A DNA stretch of 64,000 bases from Plebeiibacterium sediminum (GCF_026013605.1 NZ_JAPDPJ010000013.1:1-64000); one strand, 5' to 3'. Counted from the stretch's first letter, positions 1-9,975 are shown. The notes: generated by a model not told the origin, from the letters alone. Program-made: numbers and translations.

Positions 1-231
1 ATGTTGTAAAAAGTTTCGCAAAATCAATTTACAACTTTGAGGGGAAACCGAAAGGAAGTACCCTCTTTTATTTTTTTACTCGGTCACTAGTGATATTTTT
101 AATTACTTCTGTCAACAGTACCTTACTCCCATTAATAACCAACAAGCTAAAACACCTTGTTCTAATATAAAAAAGGAGTACCATAATATGATACTCCTTA
201 ACTAATACTATAAAATCGACTTTTTGCGTTA
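1..231. other. Left-edge non-coding stretch
   Basis: I see no open reading frame worth calling here. A weak hairpin (GAGGG at 39-43 with CCCTC at 61-65, then a T-rich run) could end a plus-strand transcript entering from the left, but a 5-bp stem with a 17-nt loop is thin support. The terminator of the DUF1573 gene lies at its right end. Confidence 0.4.
166..199 (-). terminator. Rho-independent terminator of the DUF1573 gene
   Basis: An 8-bp perfect stem (173-180 with 192-199, loop 11 nt) is followed on the minus strand by a run of six T. It lies 32 bases past the stop codon of the DUF1573 gene. Confidence 0.7.
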
Positions 232-1317
232 TTATTCAGGAGCATTAACCGTACCCTGAATTCTAAGAAGAATGTTGCTTGCCAAAGGATCGTTAGTGAT
301 TACTGTAATCGATTTATTTTGGCGTCCGTGTTTACCTCTTGAATTAAATTCTGCTGCTATTGAAGTTTTTTCTCCTGGAGCAATAACCGTTTTTTCTGGT
401 TTAATAGCTGTACATCCACAAGAAGCTTTCACTTTACGAATAATTAAATCTGATTTTCCGGTGTTTGTAATATAATAAGTGTGTTTTGTAACATCACCTT
501 GATTAATTGTACCAAAATCAAATATTTTGTTATCGACATTAATTTTTGCAGCATTTGCTTTTTGCTCTTCAGTCCAGGTATTAAAATCTTCCTGAATATT
601 AGCATTTACACTAATTCTGTTTTTATAATCAACTTTGCCATCAAACGAAACAAAAATCTGATCATAAACAAATCCCCAATCATTTTTCTTAGCAGCATCA
701 TAAGTTGCAACAAACTTACCCTTTGCGCCTGGCATTAAAACTTCAGGTTCTGCTTTAATAGAAATATGAGCAGGAACTCTTTCAAAAGCAATTTTTAAAG
801 CTTCGTTTGAAGTGTTAATTACTTCTACCTCTTCTGTTTTTGTTCCTTTAGGTTCAATACGTGTAAAACTAATATGTGTTGATTTTAAACGTAACTGTCC
901 CAATTCTCTTGGATATTCATCCTCCAATGTTTTTGGACGAGGGAGCACTTTACCTGTAATTCTTAATACAGTATTCGGTGTTTCTGTATTTGCTGTTACT
1001 GTAATTGTTTTATTAAAATTACCAGGACGATTACTAGGATCAAAAGTTGCCTTTACATACCCCTTACCCCCTGGAGGAATAGGTTGTTTACTCCACTCCG
1101 GAGATGTACAACCACAGCTAGCTCTTACATTGTGAATAACTATAGGTTGACCGCCTGTATTTGTAAAATCAAATTGATAAGACACTTTACCATTTTCTTC
1201 ATTAATATCTCCAAAATTATGAAGTGTTTCTTCAAAAGAAAAGGAAGGTTTACTATGCTGAGCATCTACAGCTGCATAACATAGCAATGCTATTAAACCT
1301 AAAACTAATTTTTTCAT
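232..1317 (-). CDS. DUF1573 domain protein, exported, two repeats
   Basis: Exported protein of 361 residues with two DUF1573 (Ig/ASH-like) domains. Each carries the family hallmark CGCT: one near residue 69 (ASCGCTSPE) and one near residue 303 (ASCGCTAIK). The N terminus is a signal peptide (MKKLVLGLIALLCYAAVDAQ) with no lipobox cysteine, so the protein is probably periplasmic or surface-exposed. The reading frame is open back to a GTG at 1344, but the ATG at 1317 starts the signal peptide directly and is preferred. The family has no firmly known biochemical role; the beta-sandwich fold suggests binding or structural work in the envelope. It is monocistronic, divergent from lpdA, and has its own terminator. 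Confidence 0.85.
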   Translation of the reverse strand: MKKLVLGLIALLCYAAVDAQHSKPSFSFEETLHNFGDINEENGKVSYQFDFTNTGGQPIVIHNVRASCGCTSPEWSKQPIPPGGKGYVKATFDPSNRPGNFNKTITVTANTETPNTVLRITGKVLPRPKTLEDEYPRELGQLRLKSTHISFTRIEPKGTKTEEVEVINTSNEALKIAFERVPAHISIKAEPEVLMPGAKGKFVATYDAAKKNDWGFVYDQIFVSFDGKVDYKNRISVNANIQEDFNTWTEEQKANAAKINVDNKIFDFGTINQGDVTKHTYYITNTGKSDLIIRKVKASCGCTAIKPEKTVIAPGEKTSIAAEFNSRGKHGRQNKSITVITNDPLASNILLRIQGTVNAPE

Positions 1318-1986
1318 CTGTTTATAATTTTTTTTTAAGGTCACATGAAACTCGCCTGAAAAGTATTCTCATAGCTTGTTTCATAGTGTTTACATTTTAA
1401 TTTTATTTATCAGATGGAACGCTCTGTAAAATTTATTTTTAAATGAAATTTTACAAGACCGCTTCATTTGTTGCAAATCTTATTTTACAAAGTCCCTATC
1501 TAATTCACTTTCAATATATTTATGAAAAAGATGATCACTTTATACGCTTTTCATTTTAAAAAATTATCGTTTTCTGATTAAAGTTTTATCCAAATTTGTA
1601 ACACAAAACTAATAAAACATATCATTCTTCAATTAAAAAAATATGCCATTAACAAGTTGTTAACGTTAAACATTTCTTTATATTTTATCAATCAACCATG
1701 ATTTTACAGGTAACTTCTAAATAAATCTTACATCTGCTTATTAGATCATTTTCATCTTACTGTTGAAAGGCATATTGTTAATATTGTGTACATATATAAA
1801 ACACTTATTCCATCTAAATATACAGAATCAACTACTTTAATTATTGAAATTGCAATTCTTATTTAGATGTATTATTTTTTAACTTTAAGTAAAAAATATC
1901 ATTTTATTCCAACCTTTTAATGATAACATTGTTATTTAATTGCAATGATGATAAAATATCGCGTAACCAAAAATAAAAAATAAGAT
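1318..1986. other. Long divergent intergenic region
   Basis: These 669 bases separate the divergent DUF1573 and lpdA genes. No ORF or RNA gene is evident. The only structure I can support is a 10-bp perfect inverted repeat (1425-1434 with 1446-1455), about 110 bases upstream of the DUF1573 start. I found no clear two-box promoter for either gene, although both must start in this region. Confidence 0.5.
1425..1455. repeat. 10-bp inverted repeat upstream of the DUF1573 gene
   Basis: The arms TGTAAAATTT and AAATTTTACA are perfect complements separated by 11 bases. The site lies in the likely leader of the minus-strand DUF1573 gene. It could be an operator or an RNA hairpin, but AT-rich inverted repeats of this size also arise by chance. 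Confidence 0.35.
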
Positions 1987-3378
1987 ATGCAATACGATTT
2001 AGTTGTTCTGGGAAGCGGTCCCGGAGGATATGTTGGAGCCATAAGAGCTTCGCAATTAGGATTAAAAGTAGCAGTAGTAGAAAAAGCAGAACTTGGAGGA
2101 ATTTGTTTAAATTGGGGATGTATCCCAACCAAATCCTTACTTAAAAGTGCATCTGTTTTTGAATATCTACAACACGCAGAATCGTATGGAATAAAAATAG
2201 ATGGCAAAGCTGAAGCTGATTTTGAAGCCATGGTACAAAGAAGCCGTGGTGTAGCTGATGGCATGAGTAAAGGAATTCAGTTTTTATTTAAAAAAAATAA
2301 AATTGATGTAATTAATGGTTTTGGTAAATTAATCAACAACAAAACTATTGAAGTTAAAAAAGAAGATGGAAGCAGCGAACAAGTTTCTGCTAATCATATA
2401 ATTTTAGCCACAGGTGCCAGAAGTAGAGAACTACCAAACTTACCCCAGGATGGTGTAAAAGTAATTGGCTACAGAAAAGCGCTTACTTTAGAAAAGCAAC
2501 CAGAATCAATGATTGTTGTTGGATCGGGAGCTATTGGTAGTGAATTTGCTTATTTTTATAACTCTATAGGTACAAAAGTTACTTTAGTTGAATACTTACC
2601 TAATATTGTTCCATTAGAAGACGAAGAAGTTTCTAAACAATTAGGCCGTTCTTTTAAAAAGGCAGGTATTGATGTTATGGTTTCTTCAGAAGTTTTAAGT
2701 GTGGACACATCTGGAGATAAAGTTAAAGCTGTTATCAAAACTAAAAAAGGAGAAGAAACTCACGAAGCGGATATCATTCTTTCTGCAGTAGGAATTTCTC
2801 CAAATCTTGAAGGAATTGGCTTGGAAGAAGTAGGCGTTGTTGTTGAAAATGGCAAAGTTAAAGTGGATGAATTCTACAGAACTTCTGTTGATGGAATTTA
2901 TGCTATTGGTGATATAGTTCCTGGTCAGGCTCTTGCGCATGTTGCTTCTGCTGAAGCCATTTTATGTGTGGAGAAAATTGCCGGACATTCTCCAGAACCA
3001 TTAAATTATGGTAACATACCAGGATGTACTTATACTTCTCCTGAAGTTGCATCTGTAGGAATGACAGAAAAAGCAGCTAAAGATGCTGGATATGAATTAA
3101 AAGTTGGCAAGTTCCCATTTTCAGCTTCTGGTAAAGCCAGTGCAGCGGGACACAAAGATGGTTTTGTAAAACTTATTTTTGATGCTAAATATGGTGAGTT
3201 GTTGGGTGCTCATTTAATCGGAGCGAATGTAACTGAAATGATTGCTGAATTAGTTGTAGCTAAAAAGTTAGAAACTACTGGTCACGAATTAATAAAATCA
3301 GTTCATCCTCACCCTACAATGTCAGAAGCAATTATGGAAGCTGCTGCTGCAGCTTATGATGAAGTGATTCATATTTAA
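1987..3378 (+). CDS. lpdA: Dihydrolipoyl dehydrogenase (E3)
   Basis: Flavoprotein of 463 residues that reoxidises dihydrolipoamide to lipoamide using NAD+. It serves 2-oxoacid dehydrogenase complexes and the glycine cleavage system. The FAD-binding GSGPGG is at residues 9-14 and the redox-active cysteines are Cys40 and Cys45 (GGICLNWGCIP). A second nucleotide-binding motif (VVGSGAIGSEF) is near residue 178. The C terminus has the HPHPTMSEA active-site segment that contributes the His-Glu pair. Length is normal. No E1 or E2 subunit lies nearby, so this is a stand-alone lpd. It could supply the L-protein for the GcvP encoded at 47-50 kb, though that is inference. It ends at a shared bidirectional terminator. 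Confidence 0.96.
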   Translation: MQYDLVVLGSGPGGYVGAIRASQLGLKVAVVEKAELGGICLNWGCIPTKSLLKSASVFEYLQHAESYGIKIDGKAEADFEAMVQRSRGVADGMSKGIQFLFKKNKIDVINGFGKLINNKTIEVKKEDGSSEQVSANHIILATGARSRELPNLPQDGVKVIGYRKALTLEKQPESMIVVGSGAIGSEFAYFYNSIGTKVTLVEYLPNIVPLEDEEVSKQLGRSFKKAGIDVMVSSEVLSVDTSGDKVKAVIKTKKGEETHEADIILSAVGISPNLEGIGLEEVGVVVENGKVKVDEFYRTSVDGIYAIGDIVPGQALAHVASAEAILCVEKIAGHSPEPLNYGNIPGCTYTSPEVASVGMTEKAAKDAGYELKVGKFPFSASGKASAAGHKDGFVKLIFDAKYGELLGAHLIGANVTEMIAELVVAKKLETTGHELIKSVHPHPTMSEAIMEAAAAAYDEVIHI

Positions 3379-3404
3379 ATTCACACATTGAATTTAAAAC
3401 AAAA

Positions 3405-3443
3405 TAAAAAGAGGATGCATCATTAAGATCATCCTCTTCTTGT
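3405..3443. terminator. Bidirectional terminator between lpdA and the DUF294 gene
   Basis: A 9-bp perfect stem (3409-3417 with 3430-3438) sits between two convergent stop codons. The minus-strand side is followed by TTTTTATTTTG; the plus side by a less uniform T-rich tract. Confidence 0.7.
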
Positions 3444-3459
3444 TTATTATATTTTGATA

Positions 3460-5358
3460 TTAACCTTGCTTATTAAAACTCATCTTGATACCCCATTGAA
3501 GATCTTTGATAAATTTAAAAATCTCCTTTAGAGTTGCTTGCTCCACTTGGGTTAGTTTTTTGGGTTCGATAAAGTTTGTTGCTTCTCTAAATTCATTTAA
3601 TATTTCAGAAGATTGACTTTTTAACCTTACCCCCATTAAGTAATAGTAAGCATGTTGCATTTCTTTATACTTTACCTCATTGATATGGCCTGCTTCTAAA
3701 AGTGCTTTCATCCTGTTACCTGTATTAGCCACCAGAATTTTATTTTTCAAGGAATACATACGCATCATATCCACAATCGGATTCATGGCTTTTTTAATAT
3801 TAAACACTTTTCGTTCATCTTTAGAAAAAGTTTTAATATTATTGAATAAGGTAAGTGGAGCCTCATATCGCAAAGCATTCGTTACCAAGTTCATTAAAAA
3901 CTTTGTTGATGTTTTATCTATGCAATTATTCATATGATTATAAAGCTCATCAAACAAATCTTTTTCTCCATAAACAAAACGACAGTCAAAAAAAGTAGAA
4001 AACTTCGTAACAGTATCCGGAGCCGCTTCATTAATCCACATGTCATAATTCCTTTTCCAGTGCGAAAGGGAATGACACCATTTGGGGTTTTTAGCCATAA
4101 AACCGCCGGTACAAAACTTAAAGCCTACATCATTTAATCGTGTAGATATTCGGTCAGCAAACTCCAGAAAATATTTACGTACTAACTCACGTTGTTCATT
4201 TGCTTTATCTTCGTAAATAATGGCATTATCCTGATCCGTTGCCAATGTTTGCTCCTGACGCGCCTCACTACCTATTACCATAAAGCAATACTTAGCTGGC
4301 GCAGGACCCATTTCTTTTTGTACTCCGTCAATGATTCTAAGTAGTATCTCATCAGCAATTGTAGTAACAATTCGGTTTACAATTTCAGCATGAACACCCC
4401 GGCCAATCATTAACGAAATCATCTCCGGAACCCTCGACCACTTTTCTTTTAGATCAAGAATGGTATTGGATAATTTTACAGATTGAATAAATACCAGAGG
4501 CGATTGCGCATGCTCTGTTAGTAGACGGTAACGACTTAAATATCCCAGACTTTCAGTACCATCTTTAACCAGAATATACTCCTGCTTAGAGGGATATAAT
4601 GCTAACAAAGCTTCATATACCAAAGCATCTTTTTGAATACAAATAATATCCCTATGAGCCACTTCCATTACAGGAGTATTCACTTTTTTACCTGAAGCCA
4701 AAGCTTCTTTAATTAAGATATCTTTTGAAACAAAAGCAGTTAACTCATCTCCTTCTTTTATATAAACACAATTAACCTGCTTATTCGACATTAATGCAGC
4801 TACTTCACTAATTGGAGTTTCAATACTACATGTAACTAACAGTCGAGGTGTGATAGAGCTGATTTTTCTGGTAAAAATAATATCAGCATCCATAAAGTTC
4901 TCTTCAAACGTAGTATTACGCTTTACAAAATGCGCATACTCATCGTTAAGCATTTTATTTCCAAACTGGATTGTAAAATGATGAAAGAACTTATTGTAAC
5001 TTCGACATAGTGCCTTAAATTCATCTTTATCTAAACTCAGAATCTCAGTATCTGGTTTGGACACTACAGTTCGTATAGAATAGTGCTTATTTAATAGCAC
5101 GGAGCTTCCTCCATAAATGTCGCCTATGGCGTATAGCTCTTCTAAACGTATTTCGTTATTTGAATCATAAAAATATGCGTTGTAAGCACCTTTTACAATT
5201 ACATCTATTGTATTTAATGGAGTTTCATCTTGTGTATAAACAGTCTCGCTATTCTTAAAAACTTTATGCTTCATCATATTTGAAACTTCATCCAACACTG
5301 TCTCAGGAAGAATATTGAATGGAGCAATATTTTTAAGAAATTCTTTTCTGTTTACCAT
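3460..5358 (-). CDS. cNMP-binding / CBS-pair / DUF294 nucleotidyltransferase-like protein
   Basis: Cytoplasmic protein of 632 residues with four parts: a cyclic-nucleotide-binding-like beta barrel (about 10-130), two CBS domains (about 165-295), a DUF294 nucleotidyltransferase-like domain with a GSEARQEQT motif and acidic residues TDQDNAI (about 350-385), and a DUF294 C-terminal helical domain. The architecture resembles a regulatory uridylyltransferase, but the substrate is not known. It starts 24 bases after the stop of the exonuclease gene at 5383-6090, so the two are very probably one operon. DUF294 proteins are often found beside DnaQ-like exonucleases in other bacteria, commonly near acetate genes; no acetate gene is seen here. 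The CBS pair suggests adenylate-nucleotide sensing. Confidence 0.85.
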   Translation of the reverse strand: MVNRKEFLKNIAPFNILPETVLDEVSNMMKHKVFKNSETVYTQDETPLNTIDVIVKGAYNAYFYDSNNEIRLEELYAIGDIYGGSSVLLNKHYSIRTVVSKPDTEILSLDKDEFKALCRSYNKFFHHFTIQFGNKMLNDEYAHFVKRNTTFEENFMDADIIFTRKISSITPRLLVTCSIETPISEVAALMSNKQVNCVYIKEGDELTAFVSKDILIKEALASGKKVNTPVMEVAHRDIICIQKDALVYEALLALYPSKQEYILVKDGTESLGYLSRYRLLTEHAQSPLVFIQSVKLSNTILDLKEKWSRVPEMISLMIGRGVHAEIVNRIVTTIADEILLRIIDGVQKEMGPAPAKYCFMVIGSEARQEQTLATDQDNAIIYEDKANEQRELVRKYFLEFADRISTRLNDVGFKFCTGGFMAKNPKWCHSLSHWKRNYDMWINEAAPDTVTKFSTFFDCRFVYGEKDLFDELYNHMNNCIDKTSTKFLMNLVTNALRYEAPLTLFNNIKTFSKDERKVFNIKKAMNPIVDMMRMYSLKNKILVANTGNRMKALLEAGHINEVKYKEMQHAYYYLMGVRLKSQSSEILNEFREATNFIEPKKLTQVEQATLKEIFKFIKDLQWGIKMSFNKQG

Positions 5359-5382
5359 CTTAAGTAAAAAATAAAATTATGA

Positions 5383-6090
5383 TCAGATTGATACGAGCAA
5401 TAAATAGAGTACAAATATGATAATTACCAGAATAATAGAGGGCATTACAACTTTTTTTAACAGCCCTGAATTATGTTTTTCTTTAAAGTACTTTGCCTGC
5501 TTAATAAATTCCTTTTCTTTAATTTGTCCTTTTTTCAGTAATTCAAAAAAGCAATCTTTAGCAGCTAATGCATCATACAATGCATTATGCTGATTTTTAA
5601 ACTCCGCTCCAAAAAGAGATTTATAAAGTTCATTAAGTCTTAATAATCTGGAATTTGCCCCCAGAAAAATACTACGCGTAACAAACATGGTGCAAAACCT
5701 TGGCCTGTGTAAAAAGCTTTGTTTTATACCTGCCCTGTTAAACCCAACCTCAATCATTTTTATATCAAACTTGAGAAAATGCCCTACAACAAGTGGATTA
5801 AATTTTTCTAAATCATCACTTAATTGTTGCAACACTTCTTCACGTTTAATACCATTTTTTTTAAGAAAATCCAGCGTAATTCCATGAACACGCATTGATT
5901 CTTCACTCATTTTAATATCTCCCGGATTGATATAATAATCATGAGTCAAAACAGTTTCTCCTGACTTTTTACAAATTGTCCATGCTATTTGCAAAATATA
6001 TGGCCAATGATCCACCTCATCTGTTGGTGCATTCCAATATTTAGGTTTATCAGAAGTTTCTGTATCTAAAAAAAGAATGTAGTCGTTCAT
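5383..6090 (-). CDS. DEDDh 3'-5' exonuclease with C-terminal membrane anchor
   Basis: DnaQ-like exonuclease of 235 residues. The catalytic acids are visible: Asp9 and Glu11 in LDTET, an Asp in GHFLKFD near residue 105, and the HNALYD segment near residue 167 that fits the HxAxxD pattern of the DEDDh class. The fold covers about residues 1-185. The C terminus is unusual: after a short basic linker it ends in one hydrophobic helix (about 213-233, IILVIIIFVLYLLL), which should tie the enzyme to the inner membrane. It is the first gene of a two-gene operon with the cNMP/CBS/DUF294 gene and has a good promoter upstream. A polymerase proofreading subunit would not normally carry such an anchor, so a regulatory or RNA-processing role is possible. 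Confidence 0.82.
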   Translation of the reverse strand: MNDYILFLDTETSDKPKYWNAPTDEVDHWPYILQIAWTICKKSGETVLTHDYYINPGDIKMSEESMRVHGITLDFLKKNGIKREEVLQQLSDDLEKFNPLVVGHFLKFDIKMIEVGFNRAGIKQSFLHRPRFCTMFVTRSIFLGANSRLLRLNELYKSLFGAEFKNQHNALYDALAAKDCFFELLKKGQIKEKEFIKQAKYFKEKHNSGLLKKVVMPSIILVIIIFVLYLLLVSI

Positions 6091-6118
6091 TTTCCGGGAT
6101 TATAGATTTTACAGAAAA

Positions 6119-6147
6119 CAAAAATAGTCAGTTTAATGAGGATTCAA
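6119..6147 (-). promoter_or_regulatory. Promoter of the exonuclease-DUF294 operon
   Basis: On the minus strand a -7 box TATTTTTG (6119-6126) fits TAnnTTTG, and a TTG (6145-6147) lies 18 bases upstream. This matches the Bacteroidota housekeeping promoter. It implies a leader of about 25 bases before the start at 6090. Confidence 0.65.
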
Positions 6148-6240
6148 CTATTTTGTTAGTAAAAAATACTATTAACCTGATTTCAATTATTATTCTATCT
6201 TGAAATCAAGTCGTTATAAACAAATACCCAAATTAATGTG

Positions 6241-8133
6241 CTACATTTTACTGATATGGGGAATAGTAAAATAGAAGGTAGAACCTTTTTTCTCCACACT
6301 GGTGAACCACATATCTCCCCCCATAATCTGAACAATAGATTTAGATATACTTAAACCTAAGCCAACTCCTCCATGTTGTCCATCATACACTTGATCAATC
6401 CTGCGAAAGCGTTCAAAAACAAAACTTCTTAAATCTTTGGGAATTCCTATTCCATAATCCTTCACAAAAAACAAAAAGTAATAATCATGATTTAAATTAT
6501 TGTTATTGGGGACCCTCTCTTTTACCTCATCTTTTGTCAACAAATGATAACCAACTGAAATCGTTCCTGAAAATGAATATTTAATGGAATTACTTATCAG
6601 ATTTTGCAATATCTGTCTTAAACGAAGTTTATCTGTATAAATAGACTGTGGTTCATTTTCTGCATTACTAGCTCTTATTCCCAACTTTGGTTTACGTTGA
6701 TGATCAATCTGAATTGTATTTTGTTGTACCAAATGATCTAGTAGCTCAGGCAAATAAACTTCACTAAAATTTAGTTTCAATTCGTTTGAATCAATCAAAG
6801 ACAGATCCAATAGTTCGTTTACAAGATTCTCCAGTAATCTGGAACTATCATTAACATATTTAATATAGTCCGATAATTCCTCATCTTTATTTGAATCAGC
6901 CAATACATCCGTGAAACCGATAATTGAATTTAGGGGAGTTCGTAACTCATGTGAAATATTTGCAATCAGTGCAGTTTTAACAGCCTCCGACTGCAGAGCT
7001 TTATTCTTTGCATCTTCCAGAACCGATTTAAACTTTCTCAGTTTCTGATTACTCTTAATTAAGGTTGCAACCACTAATAAAACAAATAGAATAAGGATTG
7101 CATTAACAAGAAAAATCTCACCATATATTTTGAAGAATGACTTTTCTTCATTTATAACCTGCGAATTTCGTGGTAATAACGCTTCTTCAATTTTAAATCT
7201 TTTCAGCTGTTTTGCATTAAAATAAAGAACAGGCTCCGGATATATAATATTATTAAGAATTTGTTTTTTGTTAATTACATCAAGTGTAAGCTGGGCTATT
7301 ATTCGTCCATGCTCCTGGCCACTAATCATCTCTCCTCCTACAATCCCTTTTATATCATCAAACTTACTCGAAAAAACAGGTATTTTATTAGATTTGTCCA
7401 ATTCGCTTAAATACATTTCATAAGGACGATACTTATCGTTATCATAATTCAAATCAAATAAATAAACCATAACATTATCTGGTAAAGTTTTGATATGATA
7501 CTTTATGGAATCGCTTGGAACATCTTCAATAATAGTAAAATGAGGAACTTTATGCTCATCTTCATATCTTTTAATTAATGATTTATAGGTCATGGAAGTG
7601 GATGTACTATCCAAATATACAACCACATTATTTCTCTTAGGAAAAAAACGATGCATTGAATAAAACAACATCGGTAAACTCCTGAGTTCAACTACTCCAT
7701 AAGCTCCTATGCGTTCAAATGGATAAGGTTTGGTATCCGAAATCCCTCCAAACACAAATGTTTTATCTTTAAATAAAGAAGAATCGCGATATGAAAGATA
7801 AAAGTCTACCGCATTATTATCCAAGGCCATAACAACATCAAAGTCGATATTTTTATATTTGGTCTTCAGGTAAGAATAAAAGAAATTGAACGTATTTTCG
7901 GAAAAGAAACGTTTGGTATCCATAAACTCTACAAAATAGTCCATGTTTTTTGCAGAATCCAATTTAGATTGGATACCTTCTGTTACATTATCAGCCCACG
8001 AATATCCAACATGATAGGAATTAACAATAAGGATTTTTTTATGATCCTTTGGCACAGCACAAATCGTGTCTGTACAAAAGAAAAATAAAACAATCCCTAT
8101 TAAATAATATATCCTTGAATTCTTTCTAGACAC
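6241..8133 (-). CDS. Sensor histidine kinase with ABC-type periplasmic binding domain
   Basis: Membrane sensor kinase of about 630 residues. A signal/anchor helix (about 9-25) leads to a large extracytoplasmic region (about 30-330) resembling the ABC substrate-binding family found in some sensor kinases (ILIVNSYHVGYSW near the start, VVALD/DNN-type strands). A transmembrane helix follows near 340-360, then a short coiled linker. The HisKA dimerisation domain has the phospho-accepting His in SHELRTPLNS near residue 400. The ATPase domain shows the N box (LISNSIKYS) and G boxes (DYGIGIP, GVGLGLSI). No receiver domain is fused and no response regulator lies next to it. The start is a GTG: the frame is closed just upstream and no ATG precedes the signal helix. 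The ligand is unknown. Confidence 0.85.
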   Translation of the reverse strand: MSRKNSRIYYLIGIVLFFFCTDTICAVPKDHKKILIVNSYHVGYSWADNVTEGIQSKLDSAKNMDYFVEFMDTKRFFSENTFNFFYSYLKTKYKNIDFDVVMALDNNAVDFYLSYRDSSLFKDKTFVFGGISDTKPYPFERIGAYGVVELRSLPMLFYSMHRFFPKRNNVVVYLDSTSTSMTYKSLIKRYEDEHKVPHFTIIEDVPSDSIKYHIKTLPDNVMVYLFDLNYDNDKYRPYEMYLSELDKSNKIPVFSSKFDDIKGIVGGEMISGQEHGRIIAQLTLDVINKKQILNNIIYPEPVLYFNAKQLKRFKIEEALLPRNSQVINEEKSFFKIYGEIFLVNAILILFVLLVVATLIKSNQKLRKFKSVLEDAKNKALQSEAVKTALIANISHELRTPLNSIIGFTDVLADSNKDEELSDYIKYVNDSSRLLENLVNELLDLSLIDSNELKLNFSEVYLPELLDHLVQQNTIQIDHQRKPKLGIRASNAENEPQSIYTDKLRLRQILQNLISNSIKYSFSGTISVGYHLLTKDEVKERVPNNNNLNHDYYFLFFVKDYGIGIPKDLRSFVFERFRRIDQVYDGQHGGVGLGLSISKSIVQIMGGDMWFTSVEKKGSTFYFTIPHISKM

Positions 8134-8233
8134 ACCACAAAATTTTTACAGTAATATAAGAAAAATTGTTGCTATATCTTATTAGAATTTAGGATTTTTA
8201 AAATCAAGTAAGTAGCTCTTAAATACAAATTAT

Positions 8234-9898
8234 TTAATAATTAAAACTACTTCCACCAAAAAACTCACGGATTATTGATGTTGGTGGAATGTTAATATCC
8301 TTAATATGCTTAAAGTAACTAAAGAAATATAACAATCGTGTTGCTTCAGCATACTCAGGTTTAATATTTTTTACCTCAAGTAATATTGGTTCTGCATAAT
8401 GCTTTAGTACAGCAAATTCATACAATAGAGCTGTATTGAACATTACATCCGCCTCTTCCTGATAAGGGAATATATGTTTATCTTCACCTCTACGAACACT
8501 CTGCCATCTTGAAATAGTTTCTTCAGCTGAATAATTGCGATATCTGTAATCTCTTACTATTCTACGGATTAATCTGTTATCTGTAGTTGGAATTCTGTTA
8601 TGATCATCGATATTTATAGCCGTTAGCGCAGAGGCATAGATTTTAAATTTAAAAGTATCAGGTATTGTATGTGTTAACTTAGGGTTTAATCCATGTATTC
8701 CTTCTATAACCAAAATCTGGTTTTGCTCAAGCTGCATTTTTGAACCATCATAATATCGTTGCCCTTTTTCAAAGGAGAACTTTGGAATTTCAACCTCTTC
8801 TCCTTTTAATAAACGACTTAAGTCCTGATTAAACTGCTCTATATCCAGAGCCTCCAATGCTTCAAAATCATAGTCTCCGTTTTCATCCTTAGGAGTATTA
8901 TCCCGATCTACAAAATAATCATCCAATGAAATTGTTTTAGGATATAACCCTGAAACCAATAACTGAATGGCTAATCTTTTACTAAAAGTAGTTTTACCAC
9001 TTGATGAAGGTCCACTGATAAGAATAATTTTTACACGGTCTCGTTGTGCAGTAATCTGATCTGCAATTTGAGCAATCTTTTTTTCGTGTAAGGCTTCGGA
9101 AACTTTGATTAATTGTTCTGTTCCATTGGTTTGATCCAATTCATTAAGATCGTTAATATTAGTTACATCCAAAACCTTATTCCAATTACTGTATTCCTGG
9201 AATATTTCAAACATTTTATTTTGGATCACCAAATCCTCAACCACCTCTGGTTCAAAACGTTTTGGAATCTGTAACAAAATTCCATTATAATATTTATTGA
9301 CATCAAAAACTTCGAGATAACCTGTTGATGGCACCAAATAACCATAAAAAGATCCGATGGAATCACCCAACTGATAATAGGAAGAATAGGACTCTCCCCT
9401 GCTTTCTAACAATCCTACTTTATCGACAAAACCATTTTTCTTAAATAGTTTAATCACCTTTTCAGTTTCCTTTTTGTAATGAACAAAGGGTAAATCCTGC
9501 TGAACCAAATTTCGCATATATTCAGCAATTTCAGCAACTTTTTCAACAGTAACTTCTTCTATACCTTGAAGTTCGCAATACACACCCTTTGAAACAGAAT
9601 GTTCCACCCTTAATTTTACACCCGGTAAAATATTTTCAATTGCATGATATAACAAAAAAGAAAGGCTTCTGATGTACATTCGCATTCCATCAGGATTTGT
9701 AATATCAATAAATTCAACCGTTAAAGGATTAAAAACCTCAAAAGGAAGCTTCTCCAATTTATTATTTACTAAGGCACCAAGTACTTTACTTCGTAATTGG
9801 ATATTCTGATCCTCAGCAATTTCCGCTAAAGTGATTCCTCTTGAATATTTTGTATATGTATTATTATTAATGCATTTAATTTTCACCTTTTGTCCCAT
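8234..9898 (-). CDS. TGS-domain nucleoside (uridine-type) kinase
   Basis: Cytoplasmic protein of 554 residues. It starts with a TGS domain (about 1-65), continues with a region like the second domain of threonyl-tRNA synthetase (about 70-230), and ends in a phosphoribulokinase/uridine kinase domain. The Walker A loop GPSSSGKT is at residues 296-303, with SLDDYF shortly after. This three-part architecture is common in Bacteroidota and Thermotogae and is usually annotated as uridine kinase or nucleoside kinase. It probably phosphorylates a pyrimidine nucleoside with ATP or GTP; the substrate is inferred from the family only. No tRNA synthetase catalytic core is present. It lies 77 bases after uvrA in the same direction. 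Confidence 0.85.
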   Translation of the reverse strand: MGQKVKIKCINNNTYTKYSRGITLAEIAEDQNIQLRSKVLGALVNNKLEKLPFEVFNPLTVEFIDITNPDGMRMYIRSLSFLLYHAIENILPGVKLRVEHSVSKGVYCELQGIEEVTVEKVAEIAEYMRNLVQQDLPFVHYKKETEKVIKLFKKNGFVDKVGLLESRGESYSSYYQLGDSIGSFYGYLVPSTGYLEVFDVNKYYNGILLQIPKRFEPEVVEDLVIQNKMFEIFQEYSNWNKVLDVTNINDLNELDQTNGTEQLIKVSEALHEKKIAQIADQITAQRDRVKIILISGPSSSGKTTFSKRLAIQLLVSGLYPKTISLDDYFVDRDNTPKDENGDYDFEALEALDIEQFNQDLSRLLKGEEVEIPKFSFEKGQRYYDGSKMQLEQNQILVIEGIHGLNPKLTHTIPDTFKFKIYASALTAINIDDHNRIPTTDNRLIRRIVRDYRYRNYSAEETISRWQSVRRGEDKHIFPYQEEADVMFNTALLYEFAVLKHYAEPILLEVKNIKPEYAEATRLLYFFSYFKHIKDINIPPTSIIREFFGGSSFNY

Positions 9899-9975
9899 AA
9901 TTCAGCTTTGTTTATATGTCTCACTAAGTAAGTAATTTTATTACAAACAAAAACTGAATTATCTCAAAAAAGCAT

